Made by a program: the position numbers and the translations under genes. From positions 2,303,501 through 2,367,500 of the forward strand of contig NZ_CP005986.1 of NCBI RefSeq assembly GCF_000175575.2: a stretch of DNA of 64,000 bases, read 5' to 3'. Positions 38,103 through 47,191 of this stretch are shown piece after piece. The notes beneath the pieces were generated by a model that searched no databases, had not been told where the DNA came from, and saw nothing but the letters and a program-made list of their open reading frames with translations. The stretch's first letter is position 1; each line of letters opens with the position of its first letter. The DNA comes from Acidithiobacillus caldus ATCC 51756 (lineage in GTDB: Bacteria > Pseudomonadota > Gammaproteobacteria > Acidithiobacillales > Acidithiobacillaceae).

Positions 38103-39905
38103 ATGTCCCGCACGATGTCGGTCAACCCCCTTTGGCTGTTTCAGATTTTCCCCTGGTTGCGCTGGTGGCCGCGGGTGGGCAGGGATTCCTTGCGTGCCGA
38201 TCTCATCGCCGGCCTGACAGGGGCGATCATCGTCCTGCCCCAGGGCGTGGCCTTTGCCGTCATCGCCGGCCTGCCGCCGGAATATGGGCTCTACACGGCC
38301 ATGGTCCCGGCCGTCATCGCCGCCCTCTTCGGCTCTTCCTGGCATCTCGTATCGGGCCCTACCACCGCCATCTCCATCGTCGTCTTCGGTGCGCTCAGCG
38401 TGATGGCCGAGCCGGGTACCGCGCACTACATCGAACTGGCCCTGACCCTGACCTTTCTCACGGGTCTGTTTCAACTGGCCATGGGGGTGGCGCGCCTGGG
38501 GGCGGTGGTGAACTTCATCTCCCACACCGTCGTCGTCGGATTCACGGCCGGCGCGGCCATCCTCATCGCCAGTAGTCAGATCAAAAACTTCTTTGGCGTC
38601 GACCTTCCCCGCGGAGCGGGCTTTGCTGAAACCATCTGGACCTTCGCGCACCGACTGCAAGAGATCAATCCCTACGTGCTCGCCGTGGCCATGGTCACCT
38701 TGCTCACCGGCATCCTCATCCGCCGCTACGCGCCGCGTGTGCCCTACATGATTGCGGCCATGCTGGCGGGCAGCCTGGTGGCCTTCCTCCTCAATCATTT
38801 TCTGGGCGACAGCCGCACCGGCATCCGCCTGCTGGGAGCGCTGCCGGCACGGTTACCGCCCCTGTCCCTGCCCGATTTCGACCCCAAAGCCCTCAGTCAG
38901 CTGGCGCCGGCAGCGCTCGCCGTGGCCATGCTTGGTCTCACGGAGGCCGTCTCCATCGCCAGGGCCGTGGCCGCACGGGCTGAGCAGCGCATCGACGGCA
39001 ACCAGGAATTCATCGGACAGGGGCTGTCCAACGTCGTCGGCAGTTTCTTCTCCGCTTACGCCTCCAGCGGCTCCTTCAACCGCTCGGGCCTCAATTACGA
39101 GGCGGGGGCGCGTACACCGCTGGCGGCGGTCTTCGCGTCCGTTGCGCTGGGCGCCATCCTCCTGCTGGTGGCCCCGCTCATGGCCTTCCTACCCATCGCC
39201 TCCATGGCCGCCGTGCTCTTTCTCGTGGCCTATGGACTCATCGATTTTCACCACATCCGCGGAATCCTGCGGGCGAGCAAACGCGAGACGGCCATTTTGC
39301 TCACCACCTTTCTGTCGACCCTCTTCGTTCAGTTGGAATTCGCCATCTATCTGGGCGTCATGCTGTCCCTCATCTTCTATCTGCTGCGCACCTCCAAACC
39401 CAACGTCGCTTCGGTGACGCCAGATCCCGAGAGCCCCTATCGCCCCCTGGTGGCGCGGCTGGATTTGCCGCAATGCCCACAGGTGCTGATGGTGCGCATC
39501 GACGGTTCCTTGTTCTTTGGGGCCGTGAATCACGTCGAACAGCGCCTGGGCGAGTTGGCGCAGCAATTTCCCGAGCGCCGCGTCTTGGTCATCAACGGTC
39601 GCAGCATCAATTTCGTCGACATTGCCGGTGCCGAGACCCTGGTGCAGGAAGCCCGGCGTTGGCGCCGTCGTGGCGGGGATCTCTACATCTATGGTCTGAA
39701 GCCCGCCGCCATGGCCATTCTCGAGCGTGGACACTTCCTCGATGAGCTGGGTCGAGACCGGGTGCTGAACAACCGCGATGAGGTCATCCGCCGCCTCTAC
39801 CCGGATCTCGACCCGGAGATCTGCGCCCGCTGCACGGCACGGATCTTTACCGAATGTCGGCAGGGCGAGAGCAAGGTGCATCGCCTCACCAGCGCCGGGA
39901 CCTAG
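38103..39905 (+). CDS. SulP-family anion transporter with STAS domain
   Basis: ATG at 38103 has AAGGAG 5 nt upstream; the open frame before it covers the divergent region and is not coding. The 600-residue protein has the SulP membrane domain of 10-14 helices (GAIIVLPQGVAFAVIAGLPP, GPTTAISIVVFGAL, SYASSGSFNRS-type segment near SAYASSGSFNRSGLN) and a C-terminal STAS domain (RRVLVINGRSINFVDIAG). After STAS there is a short Cys-bearing tail (EICARCTARIFTEC). The substrate could be sulfate, bicarbonate or another anion. Confidence 0.9.
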   Translation: MSRTMSVNPLWLFQIFPWLRWWPRVGRDSLRADLIAGLTGAIIVLPQGVAFAVIAGLPPEYGLYTAMVPAVIAALFGSSWHLVSGPTTAISIVVFGALSVMAEPGTAHYIELALTLTFLTGLFQLAMGVARLGAVVNFISHTVVVGFTAGAAILIASSQIKNFFGVDLPRGAGFAETIWTFAHRLQEINPYVLAVAMVTLLTGILIRRYAPRVPYMIAAMLAGSLVAFLLNHFLGDSRTGIRLLGALPARLPPLSLPDFDPKALSQLAPAALAVAMLGLTEAVSIARAVAARAEQRIDGNQEFIGQGLSNVVGSFFSAYASSGSFNRSGLNYEAGARTPLAAVFASVALGAILLLVAPLMAFLPIASMAAVLFLVAYGLIDFHHIRGILRASKRETAILLTTFLSTLFVQLEFAIYLGVMLSLIFYLLRTSKPNVASVTPDPESPYRPLVARLDLPQCPQVLMVRIDGSLFFGAVNHVEQRLGELAQQFPERRVLVINGRSINFVDIAGAETLVQEARRWRRRGGDLYIYGLKPAAMAILERGHFLDELGRDRVLNNRDEVIRRLYPDLDPEICARCTARIFTECRQGESKVHRLTSAGT

Positions 39906-39909
39906 GTTC

Positions 39910-41313
39910 TCATTCGGTCCAGGCGAGGGCCCGGCGCAGGCGCGCGAGGCTCTCTTCCCTGCCCAGGATCGCAAGGGTCTGATCCAGGGGCGGCGACACG
40001 GCGCAGCCGGCGACGGCGACGCGCAGTGGCTGGGCGATCTTGCCGAGCTTGCCTTCGGATTCTGCAGCGGCAAGGGACTGCAGGGCATCGTGGAGGCTCG
40101 TGGCGTCCCAGCTGGGGAGTTCGCCCAAAAGTGCCGCGGCCTTCTGCAAGAGCTCGGCGCGCCCACGCAGGTGCTTGTCCCGGTCGGCTGTCACCGCCTC
40201 GGTGGGCGCGCGATAGAAAAACAACGCGCCACGCGCCATCTCCACCAGGGTCTTGGCCCGCTCGCGCAAAGCCAGCACCACCGCTTCCAGATCCGGCCCC
40301 GCCTGCAGACAGGCCGCATCGATGCCTTCGCGCAGCAGGTATGGCCGCAAACGCTCGGCGAGCTCCGCAGCAGTCAGGGCCTGAATGTGCTGGGCGTTGA
40401 GCCAGAGCAACTTTTCCGGATTGAAGGCAGAGGCCGCCCGATGCACCTCCTCGATACGGAAAAGATCGATCATCTCGGCGATGCTGAACACCTCCTGGTC
40501 GCCGTGGGCCCAGCCCAGACGCAGCAGGAAATTGAGCAGGGCCTCGGGCAGATAGCCCTCTTCACGGTACTCCAGCACGCTGACGGCGCCATGACGCTTG
40601 GATAACTTCTGCTTGTCCGGCCCAAGGATCATGGGCACGTGGGCGTAGACCGGCGGCGTCGCGCCCAGGGCCTGCAGGATCTGCATCTGCCGCGGCGTGT
40701 TGTTGAGGTGGTCATCACCACGGATGACGTGGGTGATGCCCATATCCCAATCGTCCACTACCACACAAAAATTGTAGGTGGGTGTGCCATCGGCGCGGGC
40801 GATGATGAGGTCGTCCAGCTCGGCGTTCTGAAAGCGCACCGTACCGTGGATGAGATCCTCTACCACGGTTTCGCCACGGTCGGGACTGCGAAAGCGCACG
40901 ACTGGCTGTACGCCCGGCCGCGGCTCGTGGCGTGTGCGGCAACGACCGTCGTAGCGCGGTTTCTCCTTCCGCGCGCGCTGCTCCTCGCGCATCGCTTCCA
41001 GCTCTTCTTTGCTGCAGTAGCAGTAATAGGCGCTGCCTGCCGCCAGCATCTGCGCCAACACCTCGCGGTAGCGATCCATGCGCTGTGTCTGGTAAAAGGG
41101 CCCGGCGTCCCAGTGCAGACCCAACCACTCCATACCCTCGAGAATGGCCGCCGTGGCTTCGGGTGTGGAGCGCTCGAGGTCGGTATCCTCGATGCGCAGC
41201 ACGAAGCGCCCCTTCAGCCTGCGTGCGTGGAGCCAGGAATAAAGGGCCGTGCGAACGCCACCGATGTGCAGATAACCGGTGGGACTCGGAGCAAAACGCG
41301 TACAGACCGTCAT
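39910..41313 (-). CDS. gltX: glutamyl-tRNA synthetase
   Basis: The 467-residue class I synthetase has the HIGH-type motif (APSPTGYLHIGG) and KMSKS-type motif (KQKLSKRHG). A Cys-type zinc site is visible (YCYCSKEE followed by GRCRTRH). Acidithiobacillus ferrooxidans is known to have two GluRS with different tRNA-Glu/tRNA-Gln preferences; which paralogue this is cannot be told here. It is convergent with the SulP gene, 4 bp apart. Confidence 0.94.
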   Translation of the reverse strand: MTVCTRFAPSPTGYLHIGGVRTALYSWLHARRLKGRFVLRIEDTDLERSTPEATAAILEGMEWLGLHWDAGPFYQTQRMDRYREVLAQMLAAGSAYYCYCSKEELEAMREEQRARKEKPRYDGRCRTRHEPRPGVQPVVRFRSPDRGETVVEDLIHGTVRFQNAELDDLIIARADGTPTYNFCVVVDDWDMGITHVIRGDDHLNNTPRQMQILQALGATPPVYAHVPMILGPDKQKLSKRHGAVSVLEYREEGYLPEALLNFLLRLGWAHGDQEVFSIAEMIDLFRIEEVHRAASAFNPEKLLWLNAQHIQALTAAELAERLRPYLLREGIDAACLQAGPDLEAVVLALRERAKTLVEMARGALFFYRAPTEAVTADRDKHLRGRAELLQKAAALLGELPSWDATSLHDALQSLAAAESEGKLGKIAQPLRVAVAGCAVSPPLDQTLAILGREESLARLRRALAWTE

Positions 41314-41384
41314 GCGTCCTCCTGTAGTCTAAAAACGCAAGCATAACAGCATGTGCCCAGTGCCCGTAAGCGTCCAGAACCGGA

Positions 41385-41414
41385 TTGACGCGAGCAACGT
41401 CTTGCGCCTACTAT
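41385..41414 (+). promoter_or_regulatory. sigma-70-type promoter upstream of the LysM transglycosylase gene
   Basis: TTGACG (41385-41390) and TACTAT (41409-41414) are separated by 18 nt in the 204-bp gap between gltX and the transglycosylase gene. Each box is close to consensus. Confidence 0.5.
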
Positions 41415-41465
41415 CGAAGGGCGATAAGTCCTCTTAAGGGTCCCCTGTCTTAATTTATATTTCGT

Positions 41466-41507
41466 CCAGACTTGCCCCAGTTCGGGGAGCAGGTCAGGCC
41501 TGTCTGG
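41466..41507 (+). promoter_or_regulatory. leader hairpin before the transglycosylase gene
   Basis: CCAGAC (41466-41471) pairs with GTCTGG (41502-41507), with an inner CCCC/GGGG stem (41475-41487). The outer stem ends directly at the AAGGAG (41508-41513), so folding would affect access to the ribosome binding site. Confidence 0.4.
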
Positions 41508-41517
41508 AAGGAGTCAC

Positions 41518-43413
41518 ATGAGAAGACGCTTAATCGTTATTGCGACGGCTTTGGCGTTAGCTGGTAGTCCTATGGCCTGGGCGGCACCTCAAGACATAGG
41601 TCTGCACACTACCGAGCCGTCTCAGGGTCTCAGCGCGGCGCTGCAACAGCTGTCCCAGGATGCCGATCCCGGAGCAGCCGGGCCGCAGAATCTGAACCTC
41701 ACGACGGCGACGGATCCCTCGTTCCAGGGAGGCGACGCCGCCACCACATCCGGCAACGGGTTTGGGTCCGCTACGGGCGGTGGCGGTCTCATGGCTGCGG
41801 TGGAGTCCCTGCGTTCCAGTGACCCACTCCTGGAAAAATCCGACGACGGTCGGGTGTGGACGACCATCGTACAGGGTTTTCGTATCAGCAAGGTGTCGCG
41901 CAGCGAGGTGGATCAGTGGCGCAGTTGGTTCTTGCAGCATCAGGGCAAACTCGAGCAGATCCTGAACAACTCGCGCCCCTTTCTCTACTATGTGGCCACC
42001 GCCGTGGCACAGCGGGGCATGCCCATGGAACTGGCGCTCTTGCCCGCCATCGAGAGTGGCTACAACCCCAAGGCCTTTTCCCCGGCGGCGGCCGCGGGCC
42101 TATGGCAGTTCGTGCCGGGAACGGCGCGCAACTTTGGCCTGCAGAATACCCGCTGGGGCGATCCGCGTCTGAGTCTGACGGCCTCTACCAATGCGGCGCT
42201 CGATTATCTCTCCTACCTCTACAACTACTTCGGCGGCAACTGGCTGTTGGCCATCGCGGCCTATAACGCCGGACAGGGTACGGTATCGGCGGCCATCCAG
42301 CGCAACGTCGCCGCCGGCAAGCCCACGGACTTCTGGAGCCTCAACCTGCCTCAGGAAACCGAAAACTACGTGGCGGAACTGCTCGGGCTCGCCCAGGTCA
42401 TCGAGAACGCCAAGGCCTACCACGTTCGTTTGCCGGCCATCCCCAACCAGGCGCACATAGCGGTGGTCAACACACCCAAGAGCGTGGCACTCGATGTGGC
42501 GGCCAAGCTCATGGACATGCCCGTGAGCGAGCTGCAGCACCTCAATGCCGGCTTGAGCTACGGTGTCGCCCCTGCCGATTATCCGCTGGTGGTACCCAAG
42601 AACAAGGCGACGCAGTTCAAGGAAGCGTTATTGACCCTGCCCGAGGCCGCCCCGGCGCCACAACCGGCACCCGTACAGGCTCCGGCGCCCGCCCCGCACT
42701 TGCGCTATGTCGCCGTTCGGCCAGGGGACACCCTGTCGGCCCTGGCGCAACGCTACGGGGTTCAGGTCGCCCAGTTGCAGCGCTGGAATCACATTGCCTC
42801 GGCGCGCGCCCTACGCGTCGGTCAGCGCCTGGTCGTCTACGGCGGCTCTGTGGCGGTTCCCCAGAGTGCCGGTGGTACCGTGACCGTTCGCCCAGGCGAG
42901 AGCCTGTGGCAGATCGCCCAGCGCACCGGAGTGAGTGTGACGGCCTTGGCGCGAGCCAATGGTCTGAGCCAAGCCAGCATGCTGCATCCGGGGCAGGTGT
43001 TGCAACTGCCCGGTGGTAGCGCTCCGGCTCAGGCCACCCCCGCCGTCTACACGGCACGTGCCGGGAGCATCACCGTCCGCCCCGGCGAAAGCCTCTGGCA
43101 GATCGCCCAGCGCGCCGGTCTCAGTGTCACCGCCCTGGAGCGTGCCAATGGTCTCAACGGTTCCAGCATGTTGCATCCAGGCCAGGTGCTGCGTCTGCCG
43201 GTAGCGGATACGGAAGTAGCGGCCATCAGTTCGGCACAGGAACGGGCGGCTACCAGGCCGCATCCCACCACCTATGTGGTGCGTCCCGGGGACAGCGTCT
43301 GGCAGATCGCCCAGCGCTTTCACGTCTCGCCCAAGGCGGTGATTCAGTGGAACCGCCTGGCCTCGGCCCAGGACATTCGTCCCGGGACGCATCTCACCAT
43401 CTACACGCGTTGA
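41518..43413 (+). CDS. MltD-like lytic transglycosylase with four LysM repeats
   Basis: The 631-residue protein starts with a signal peptide (LIVIATALALAGSPMAWA). An SLT domain follows (~150-290) with catalytic Glu179 in LLPAIESGYNPKAF, then GLWQFVPGTAR and AYNAGQGTV. A degenerate MltD-type segment (~320-375) and four LysM repeats come next (near residues 400, 460, 520 and 585; motif VRPG(D/E)(T/S)xxxxAQR). It cleaves peptidoglycan glycan strands. The second and third LysM repeats are nearly identical (VRPGESLWQIAQR), a recent duplication. Confidence 0.92.
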   Translation: MRRRLIVIATALALAGSPMAWAAPQDIGLHTTEPSQGLSAALQQLSQDADPGAAGPQNLNLTTATDPSFQGGDAATTSGNGFGSATGGGGLMAAVESLRSSDPLLEKSDDGRVWTTIVQGFRISKVSRSEVDQWRSWFLQHQGKLEQILNNSRPFLYYVATAVAQRGMPMELALLPAIESGYNPKAFSPAAAAGLWQFVPGTARNFGLQNTRWGDPRLSLTASTNAALDYLSYLYNYFGGNWLLAIAAYNAGQGTVSAAIQRNVAAGKPTDFWSLNLPQETENYVAELLGLAQVIENAKAYHVRLPAIPNQAHIAVVNTPKSVALDVAAKLMDMPVSELQHLNAGLSYGVAPADYPLVVPKNKATQFKEALLTLPEAAPAPQPAPVQAPAPAPHLRYVAVRPGDTLSALAQRYGVQVAQLQRWNHIASARALRVGQRLVVYGGSVAVPQSAGGTVTVRPGESLWQIAQRTGVSVTALARANGLSQASMLHPGQVLQLPGGSAPAQATPAVYTARAGSITVRPGESLWQIAQRAGLSVTALERANGLNGSSMLHPGQVLRLPVADTEVAAISSAQERAATRPHPTTYVVRPGDSVWQIAQRFHVSPKAVIQWNRLASAQDIRPGTHLTIYTR

Positions 43414-43433
43414 TTGCAGGAGCAGGATCCATC

Positions 43434-44207
43434 ATGGGTTTTCTCGAGGGGAAAAAGGCTTTGGTGGTGGGTGTGGCCAATGAGCGCTCCATCTGTTGGG
43501 GTATCGCCCAGGCCATGGCTCGCCAAGGTGCCGAAGTCTGGTTGAGCTACCAGGGCGAGCGTACCAAAAGTCGCGTCGAGGAGTTGGCGGCGCAGATCCA
43601 TGCCCCCGCACCCATGCCCCTGGATCTCCTTGCCGCGGACCAACTGGCCCAGGCCGTGGACGTCATCCGCGAGCGCTGGGGCGGTCTCGACATCGGCATC
43701 CACGGCGCCGCCTTCGCGCCCAAGCAGGAACTGTCGGGCAACTACGCCGATGTCACCACCCTCGAGGGCTTTCGTATCGCCCACGAGGTGTCCTCCTACA
43801 GTTTCACGGCCATGGCCCAGGCTCTGCGTCCCTTGATGCAGGGGCGACGAGGGGCGTTGCTGGCGCTGAGCTACCTTGGAGCCGAGCGGGCCATGGCCAA
43901 TTACAACGTCATGGGACTCGCCAAGGCCAGTCTGGAAGCCGGTGTGCGCTATCTGGCCCACGCCCTGGGCCCGGAAGACATCCGCGTCAACGCCGTCTCT
44001 GCCGGCCCCATTCGTACCCTTGCCGCCAGCGGCATCAGCGATTTCCGCAGTATCCTGGATCACTACGCCGAACATGCACCACTGCGCCGCAATGTGAGCC
44101 AGGAAGAGGTGGGCAATGTCGCCGCCTTTCTCTGTTCCGATCTTGCCTCGGGTATCACCGGCGAAATCACCTACGTGGACGCGGGCTACAATATCGTTGG
44201 TTTCTAG
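43434..44207 (+). CDS. fabI: enoyl-ACP reductase FabI
   Basis: ATG at 43434, with AGGAG-like sequence upstream, gives 257 residues beginning MGFLEGKKALVVGVANERSI. The catalytic pattern Tyr147, Tyr157 and Lys164 (SYLGAERAMANYNVMGLAK) is the FabI Y-x6-K arrangement. The nucleotide-binding residues are at GVANERSICWGIA. It does the last reduction of fatty acid elongation with NADH or NADPH. It follows the transglycosylase gene by 20 nt. Confidence 0.95.
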   Translation: MGFLEGKKALVVGVANERSICWGIAQAMARQGAEVWLSYQGERTKSRVEELAAQIHAPAPMPLDLLAADQLAQAVDVIRERWGGLDIGIHGAAFAPKQELSGNYADVTTLEGFRIAHEVSSYSFTAMAQALRPLMQGRRGALLALSYLGAERAMANYNVMGLAKASLEAGVRYLAHALGPEDIRVNAVSAGPIRTLAASGISDFRSILDHYAEHAPLRRNVSQEEVGNVAAFLCSDLASGITGEITYVDAGYNIVGF

Positions 44208-44266
44208 CGCGAGCTGCGGGCCAGCATGCACCGGGCAGCGGGCGGGGCCCACGGGCAGATAAACCC

Positions 44267-45361
44267 CTAGCTGCGCAGTTTTTCCACTTCCGCGAGCATC
44301 TTGCCGAAACTCTCATCGAAGGCTGCAAGACCCTGAGTCTGCAGGGTCTGCGCCACGTCCCCATCCATGTCGATACCCAGCTCTGCCAGGGTGTCGAGGG
44401 TGGCCTGGGCTTCCTCGAGACCGCCTTCCAGCTGCGCCTGTAGGCGCCCGTGGTCGCGGAGCTTTTCCAGCGTATCGTCGGGCAGGGTGTTGATGGTCTC
44501 CGGCCCCAGAAGCGGTTCTACGTAGAGCAGGTCGGAGTAGGCCGGATTCTTGGTGCTGGTGCTGGCCCAGAGGAGATACTGCGGTCGCCCCCCGAGACCG
44601 GCAAGGCGGGCGAAGCTGTCACCGTGAAAGGTCTCGCGATAGATGCCGTAGGCCACCTTGGCCATGGCCACGGCCGTCTTACCGCGCAGAGCCATGGCCT
44701 GCGCCGTGCCCATCTGGGTCAGGCGCTCATCCACCAGGGTATCGACACGGGACAGAAACAGACTGGCCACCGCCTTGACCTTGGTGGGATCGCCGCCCTT
44801 GTCGATCCACTGCGCAAGGCCCGCGCAGTAGGCATCGAAGACGGCGCGGACGTGCGCCAGCCCAAACATCAACGTGACATTCACGGAGATACCGCGCCCT
44901 ATGAGGGTGGTGAGGGCGCGGATCCCGGCGGGCGTGGCCGGCACCTTGATGAGGAGGTTGTCGCGCTGGACGATTTCGCGCAGACGTTGGGCCTCGGCAA
45001 CCGTGGCTGCCTCGTCTTCGGCCAGGCGCGGCGATTCTTCCCAACTCACCCAGCCATCGTCGCCGTGGCTCTCCCGATGGATGGGGGCGAGCAGATCACA
45101 GGCCATCTGCAGATCGGTTTTTACCAGCTGCTCATACAGGTGCTCGGCAGAGTCTGCCTGGATCGTGCGCGCATCCTCGCGGTAGTAGGGGCTGGTGTGG
45201 ATAGCCTTCTGGAAGATGCTGGGATTGGAGGTGACCCCACTGACACCCATTTCCGCGATGTAGCGGGCGAGTATACCGTCGTGGATCAGGGTGCGGGACA
45301 GGTTGTCCAGCCACAGACTTTGCCCCAGCTCTCTGCGCACGCGTCTCAGATCGTTGCTCAT
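44267..45361 (-). CDS. tal: transaldolase
   Basis: The 364-residue protein has the TalB/TAL signatures GVTSNPSIFQKAI and DNLLIKVPATPAGI, where Lys139 is the Schiff-base residue, and a C-terminal WASTSTKNPAYSD segment. It belongs to the longer ~360-residue branch found in cyanobacteria and actinobacteria. It works in the non-oxidative pentose phosphate pathway. It is convergent with fabI; the 59-bp gap shows only a GC-rich stretch. Confidence 0.94.
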   Translation of the reverse strand: MSNDLRRVRRELGQSLWLDNLSRTLIHDGILARYIAEMGVSGVTSNPSIFQKAIHTSPYYREDARTIQADSAEHLYEQLVKTDLQMACDLLAPIHRESHGDDGWVSWEESPRLAEDEAATVAEAQRLREIVQRDNLLIKVPATPAGIRALTTLIGRGISVNVTLMFGLAHVRAVFDAYCAGLAQWIDKGGDPTKVKAVASLFLSRVDTLVDERLTQMGTAQAMALRGKTAVAMAKVAYGIYRETFHGDSFARLAGLGGRPQYLLWASTSTKNPAYSDLLYVEPLLGPETINTLPDDTLEKLRDHGRLQAQLEGGLEEAQATLDTLAELGIDMDGDVAQTLQTQGLAAFDESFGKMLAEVEKLRS

Positions 45362-45413
45362 GGTGTACTCCCGATGGCCTCACTGCCTAGAGTGTAGTCG
45401 CTGTCCGCCAAAC

Positions 45414-45442
45414 TTGCAGGGGTGTGGGTAGCGGACTAGACT
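45414..45442 (+). promoter_or_regulatory. sigma-70-type promoter before the DUF2892 gene
   Basis: TTGCAG (45414-45419) and TAGACT (45437-45442) are separated by exactly 17 nt, about 40 nt upstream of the start at 45482. Confidence 0.45.
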
Positions 45443-45481
45443 CATCGTATCTGTTCATCCGAATAAAAGGAGGGGTGGACC

Positions 45482-45697
45482 ATGCATTGGACAAAAAACA
45501 TGCTTCCCGTGGAACGCTGGTTGCGTCTGTATTTTGGCTTGATCCTCATCGCCATCTATTTCATAACGCCCTTTCCCTACAAGCAGTGGACCTGGTCCGG
45601 GCTGCTGCTGATCCTTACCGCCATCACCGGCTACTGCCCCATCTACGTCATGCTGCGGAAGGACCCATCCGCCGGGACGGACTCCAAGGACTCCTGA
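45482..45697 (+). CDS. DUF2892 family inner-membrane protein
   Basis: The 71-residue protein follows AAAGGAGG at 45466-45473. It has two hydrophobic helices ([15 protein letters not shown] and [14 protein letters not shown]) and the family's GYCPIY motif after the second helix, with a polar C terminus. DUF2892 occurs alone or fused to rhodanese domains (as in YgaP), which suggests a link to sulfur transfer or cyanide/thiosulfate handling. Here no rhodanese lies beside it. Confidence 0.8.
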   Translation: MHWTKNMLPVERWLRLYFGLILIAIYFITPFPYKQWTWSGLLLILTAITGYCPIYVMLRKDPSAGTDSKDS

Positions 45698-45789
45698 CGC
45701 AACCCCCCAAACCACCGGGTCAGCCCCTTGCCTCGCCCTCGACAAGCGCAGACGGGGGCTTTACCCTTGACCTTTTCGGGGGAGGCTTC

Positions 45790-46299
45790 ATGGACGGAAC
45801 ACAGGTCGTTTTGCACACCAACCACGGCGACATCACCATTGCCCTGGCGGCGGATGAAGCGCCGCAGACGGTGGCCAACTTTTTGCGCTATGTGGACGAC
45901 GGTTTTTTTGACGAAACCATTTTCCATCGTGTTATCCCGGGCTTCATGATCCAGGGCGGGGGCTTTACCGCGGACATGATCCAGAAGCGCACCCACGAGC
46001 CCATTCGCAACGAGGCCGACAATGGGCTCAAGAACGCCCGTGGCACGCTGGCCATGGCACGCACCAGCGATCCCCACTCGGCCACGGCCCAATTCTTCAT
46101 CAACCTCACGGACAACGAGTTCCTGGACTTCAAGTCCGCCTCGGGCAACGGCTGGGGATATGCGGTCTTTGGTCGGGTCGTGGACGGCATGGACGTGGTG
46201 GATGCCATTGCCAAGGTCGCCACGGGCAATCGCGGCATGCATCAGGACGTTCCCAAGGAAAGCGTGATCATCACCAAGGCCGAACGGGTAAACGCCTGA
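45790..46299 (+). CDS. ppiB: cyclophilin-type peptidyl-prolyl isomerase
   Basis: ATG at 45790 follows GGAGG by 4 nt and gives 169 residues. The active-site pattern is complete: [31 protein letters not shown] and [16 protein letters not shown]. No signal peptide is present, so it is the cytoplasmic PpiB type. The frame is open upstream to 45424 only through the DUF2892 gene. It is followed by lpxH after 4 nt. Confidence 0.93.
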   Translation: MDGTQVVLHTNHGDITIALAADEAPQTVANFLRYVDDGFFDETIFHRVIPGFMIQGGGFTADMIQKRTHEPIRNEADNGLKNARGTLAMARTSDPHSATAQFFINLTDNEFLDFKSASGNGWGYAVFGRVVDGMDVVDAIAKVATGNRGMHQDVPKESVIITKAERVNA

Positions 46300-46303
46300 G
46301 ACC

Positions 46304-47110
46304 ATGCCGCCTCGCCTCGAAGGTGCATGGACGGAGCAGCCGCTCTTTTTCGTCTCCGACCTGCACCTCAGTGGAACAGCGCCGGGGCGCACACAAACCT
46401 TCCTCCACTTTTGTGCCAGTCTGGCGCGGGGCACAGGGGCACTGTTCGTCCTCGGTGATCTCTTCGACTACTGGATCCATTGGCGGCAACTCGAGGAATC
46501 GCCCGCTACGGAGGTCCTCCCTGCGCTGGCCGAACTCACTCGGCGCGGTATCCGGGTCTACTGCATGCCGGGGAATCGCGACTTTGCCCTCACCGCCTCC
46601 GTGTTGGAACGCTTCGGTATAGAGGCACTGGCCGACCCCAGCATCCTGCTGGTGGCGCGGGAGGCGGTGCTCCTCACCCACGGCGATCTGCTCTGCACCG
46701 ACGATGCTGCCTACCTGCGCTTTCGCCGCGTCATCCGCAACCCGCTGCTGCTGGGCTTCCTGCGCGCTCTCCCTTACCCCGTGCTGCAGGGCCTCGCGCG
46801 CGGGCTGCGCCGGCGCAGCCGACGCGCGGTGGCGCAAAAGGATCTGCGTGTCACCGATGCCAGTGCGGAAGGTCTGCGCCAGGCCTTTCTTGGGCAGGGC
46901 CCTTTTGCAGCCGCCGAGGCACCCTTCACCCGCCTCATCCACGGCCACACCCATCGCCCAGGCCAGCAAGACCTGCCGGGTCTTGGCCGACGTCTGGTCC
47001 TGGGCGACTGGCGCGACGACGGGGCCTGCCTGGTCCGCCACGATCACCTGGGCTGGCATCTATGGCATTTTCCAACGGGTGTGGACTGTACCGACAGCAG
47101 TGCCCCGTGA
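46304..47110 (+). CDS. lpxH: UDP-2,3-diacylglucosamine diphosphatase
   Basis: The 268-residue metallophosphoesterase has the LpxH motifs FVSDLHLSG, GDLFDYWI, PGNRDFAL, LTHGDLLCTDD and HGHTHRPG, with all metal ligands. It makes lipid X for lipid A synthesis. The ppiB-lpxH order is the same as in E. coli. Confidence 0.93.
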   Translation: MPPRLEGAWTEQPLFFVSDLHLSGTAPGRTQTFLHFCASLARGTGALFVLGDLFDYWIHWRQLEESPATEVLPALAELTRRGIRVYCMPGNRDFALTASVLERFGIEALADPSILLVAREAVLLTHGDLLCTDDAAYLRFRRVIRNPLLLGFLRALPYPVLQGLARGLRRRSRRAVAQKDLRVTDASAEGLRQAFLGQGPFAAAEAPFTRLIHGHTHRPGQQDLPGLGRRLVLGDWRDDGACLVRHDHLGWHLWHFPTGVDCTDSSAP

Positions 47111-47191
47111 TTTCCCCAACGCCCTCGGTCCTCCTGTACAGGACCGATGCCGCCCCTTATCATTGGCCCCTTGTTTGGAAAGATTGCGGTC

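Noticed and set aside
42700..43400. Repeat array in the transglycosylase gene as a CRISPR
   Set aside because: The repeats are in-frame LysM domains with coding divergence, and no cas genes are present.
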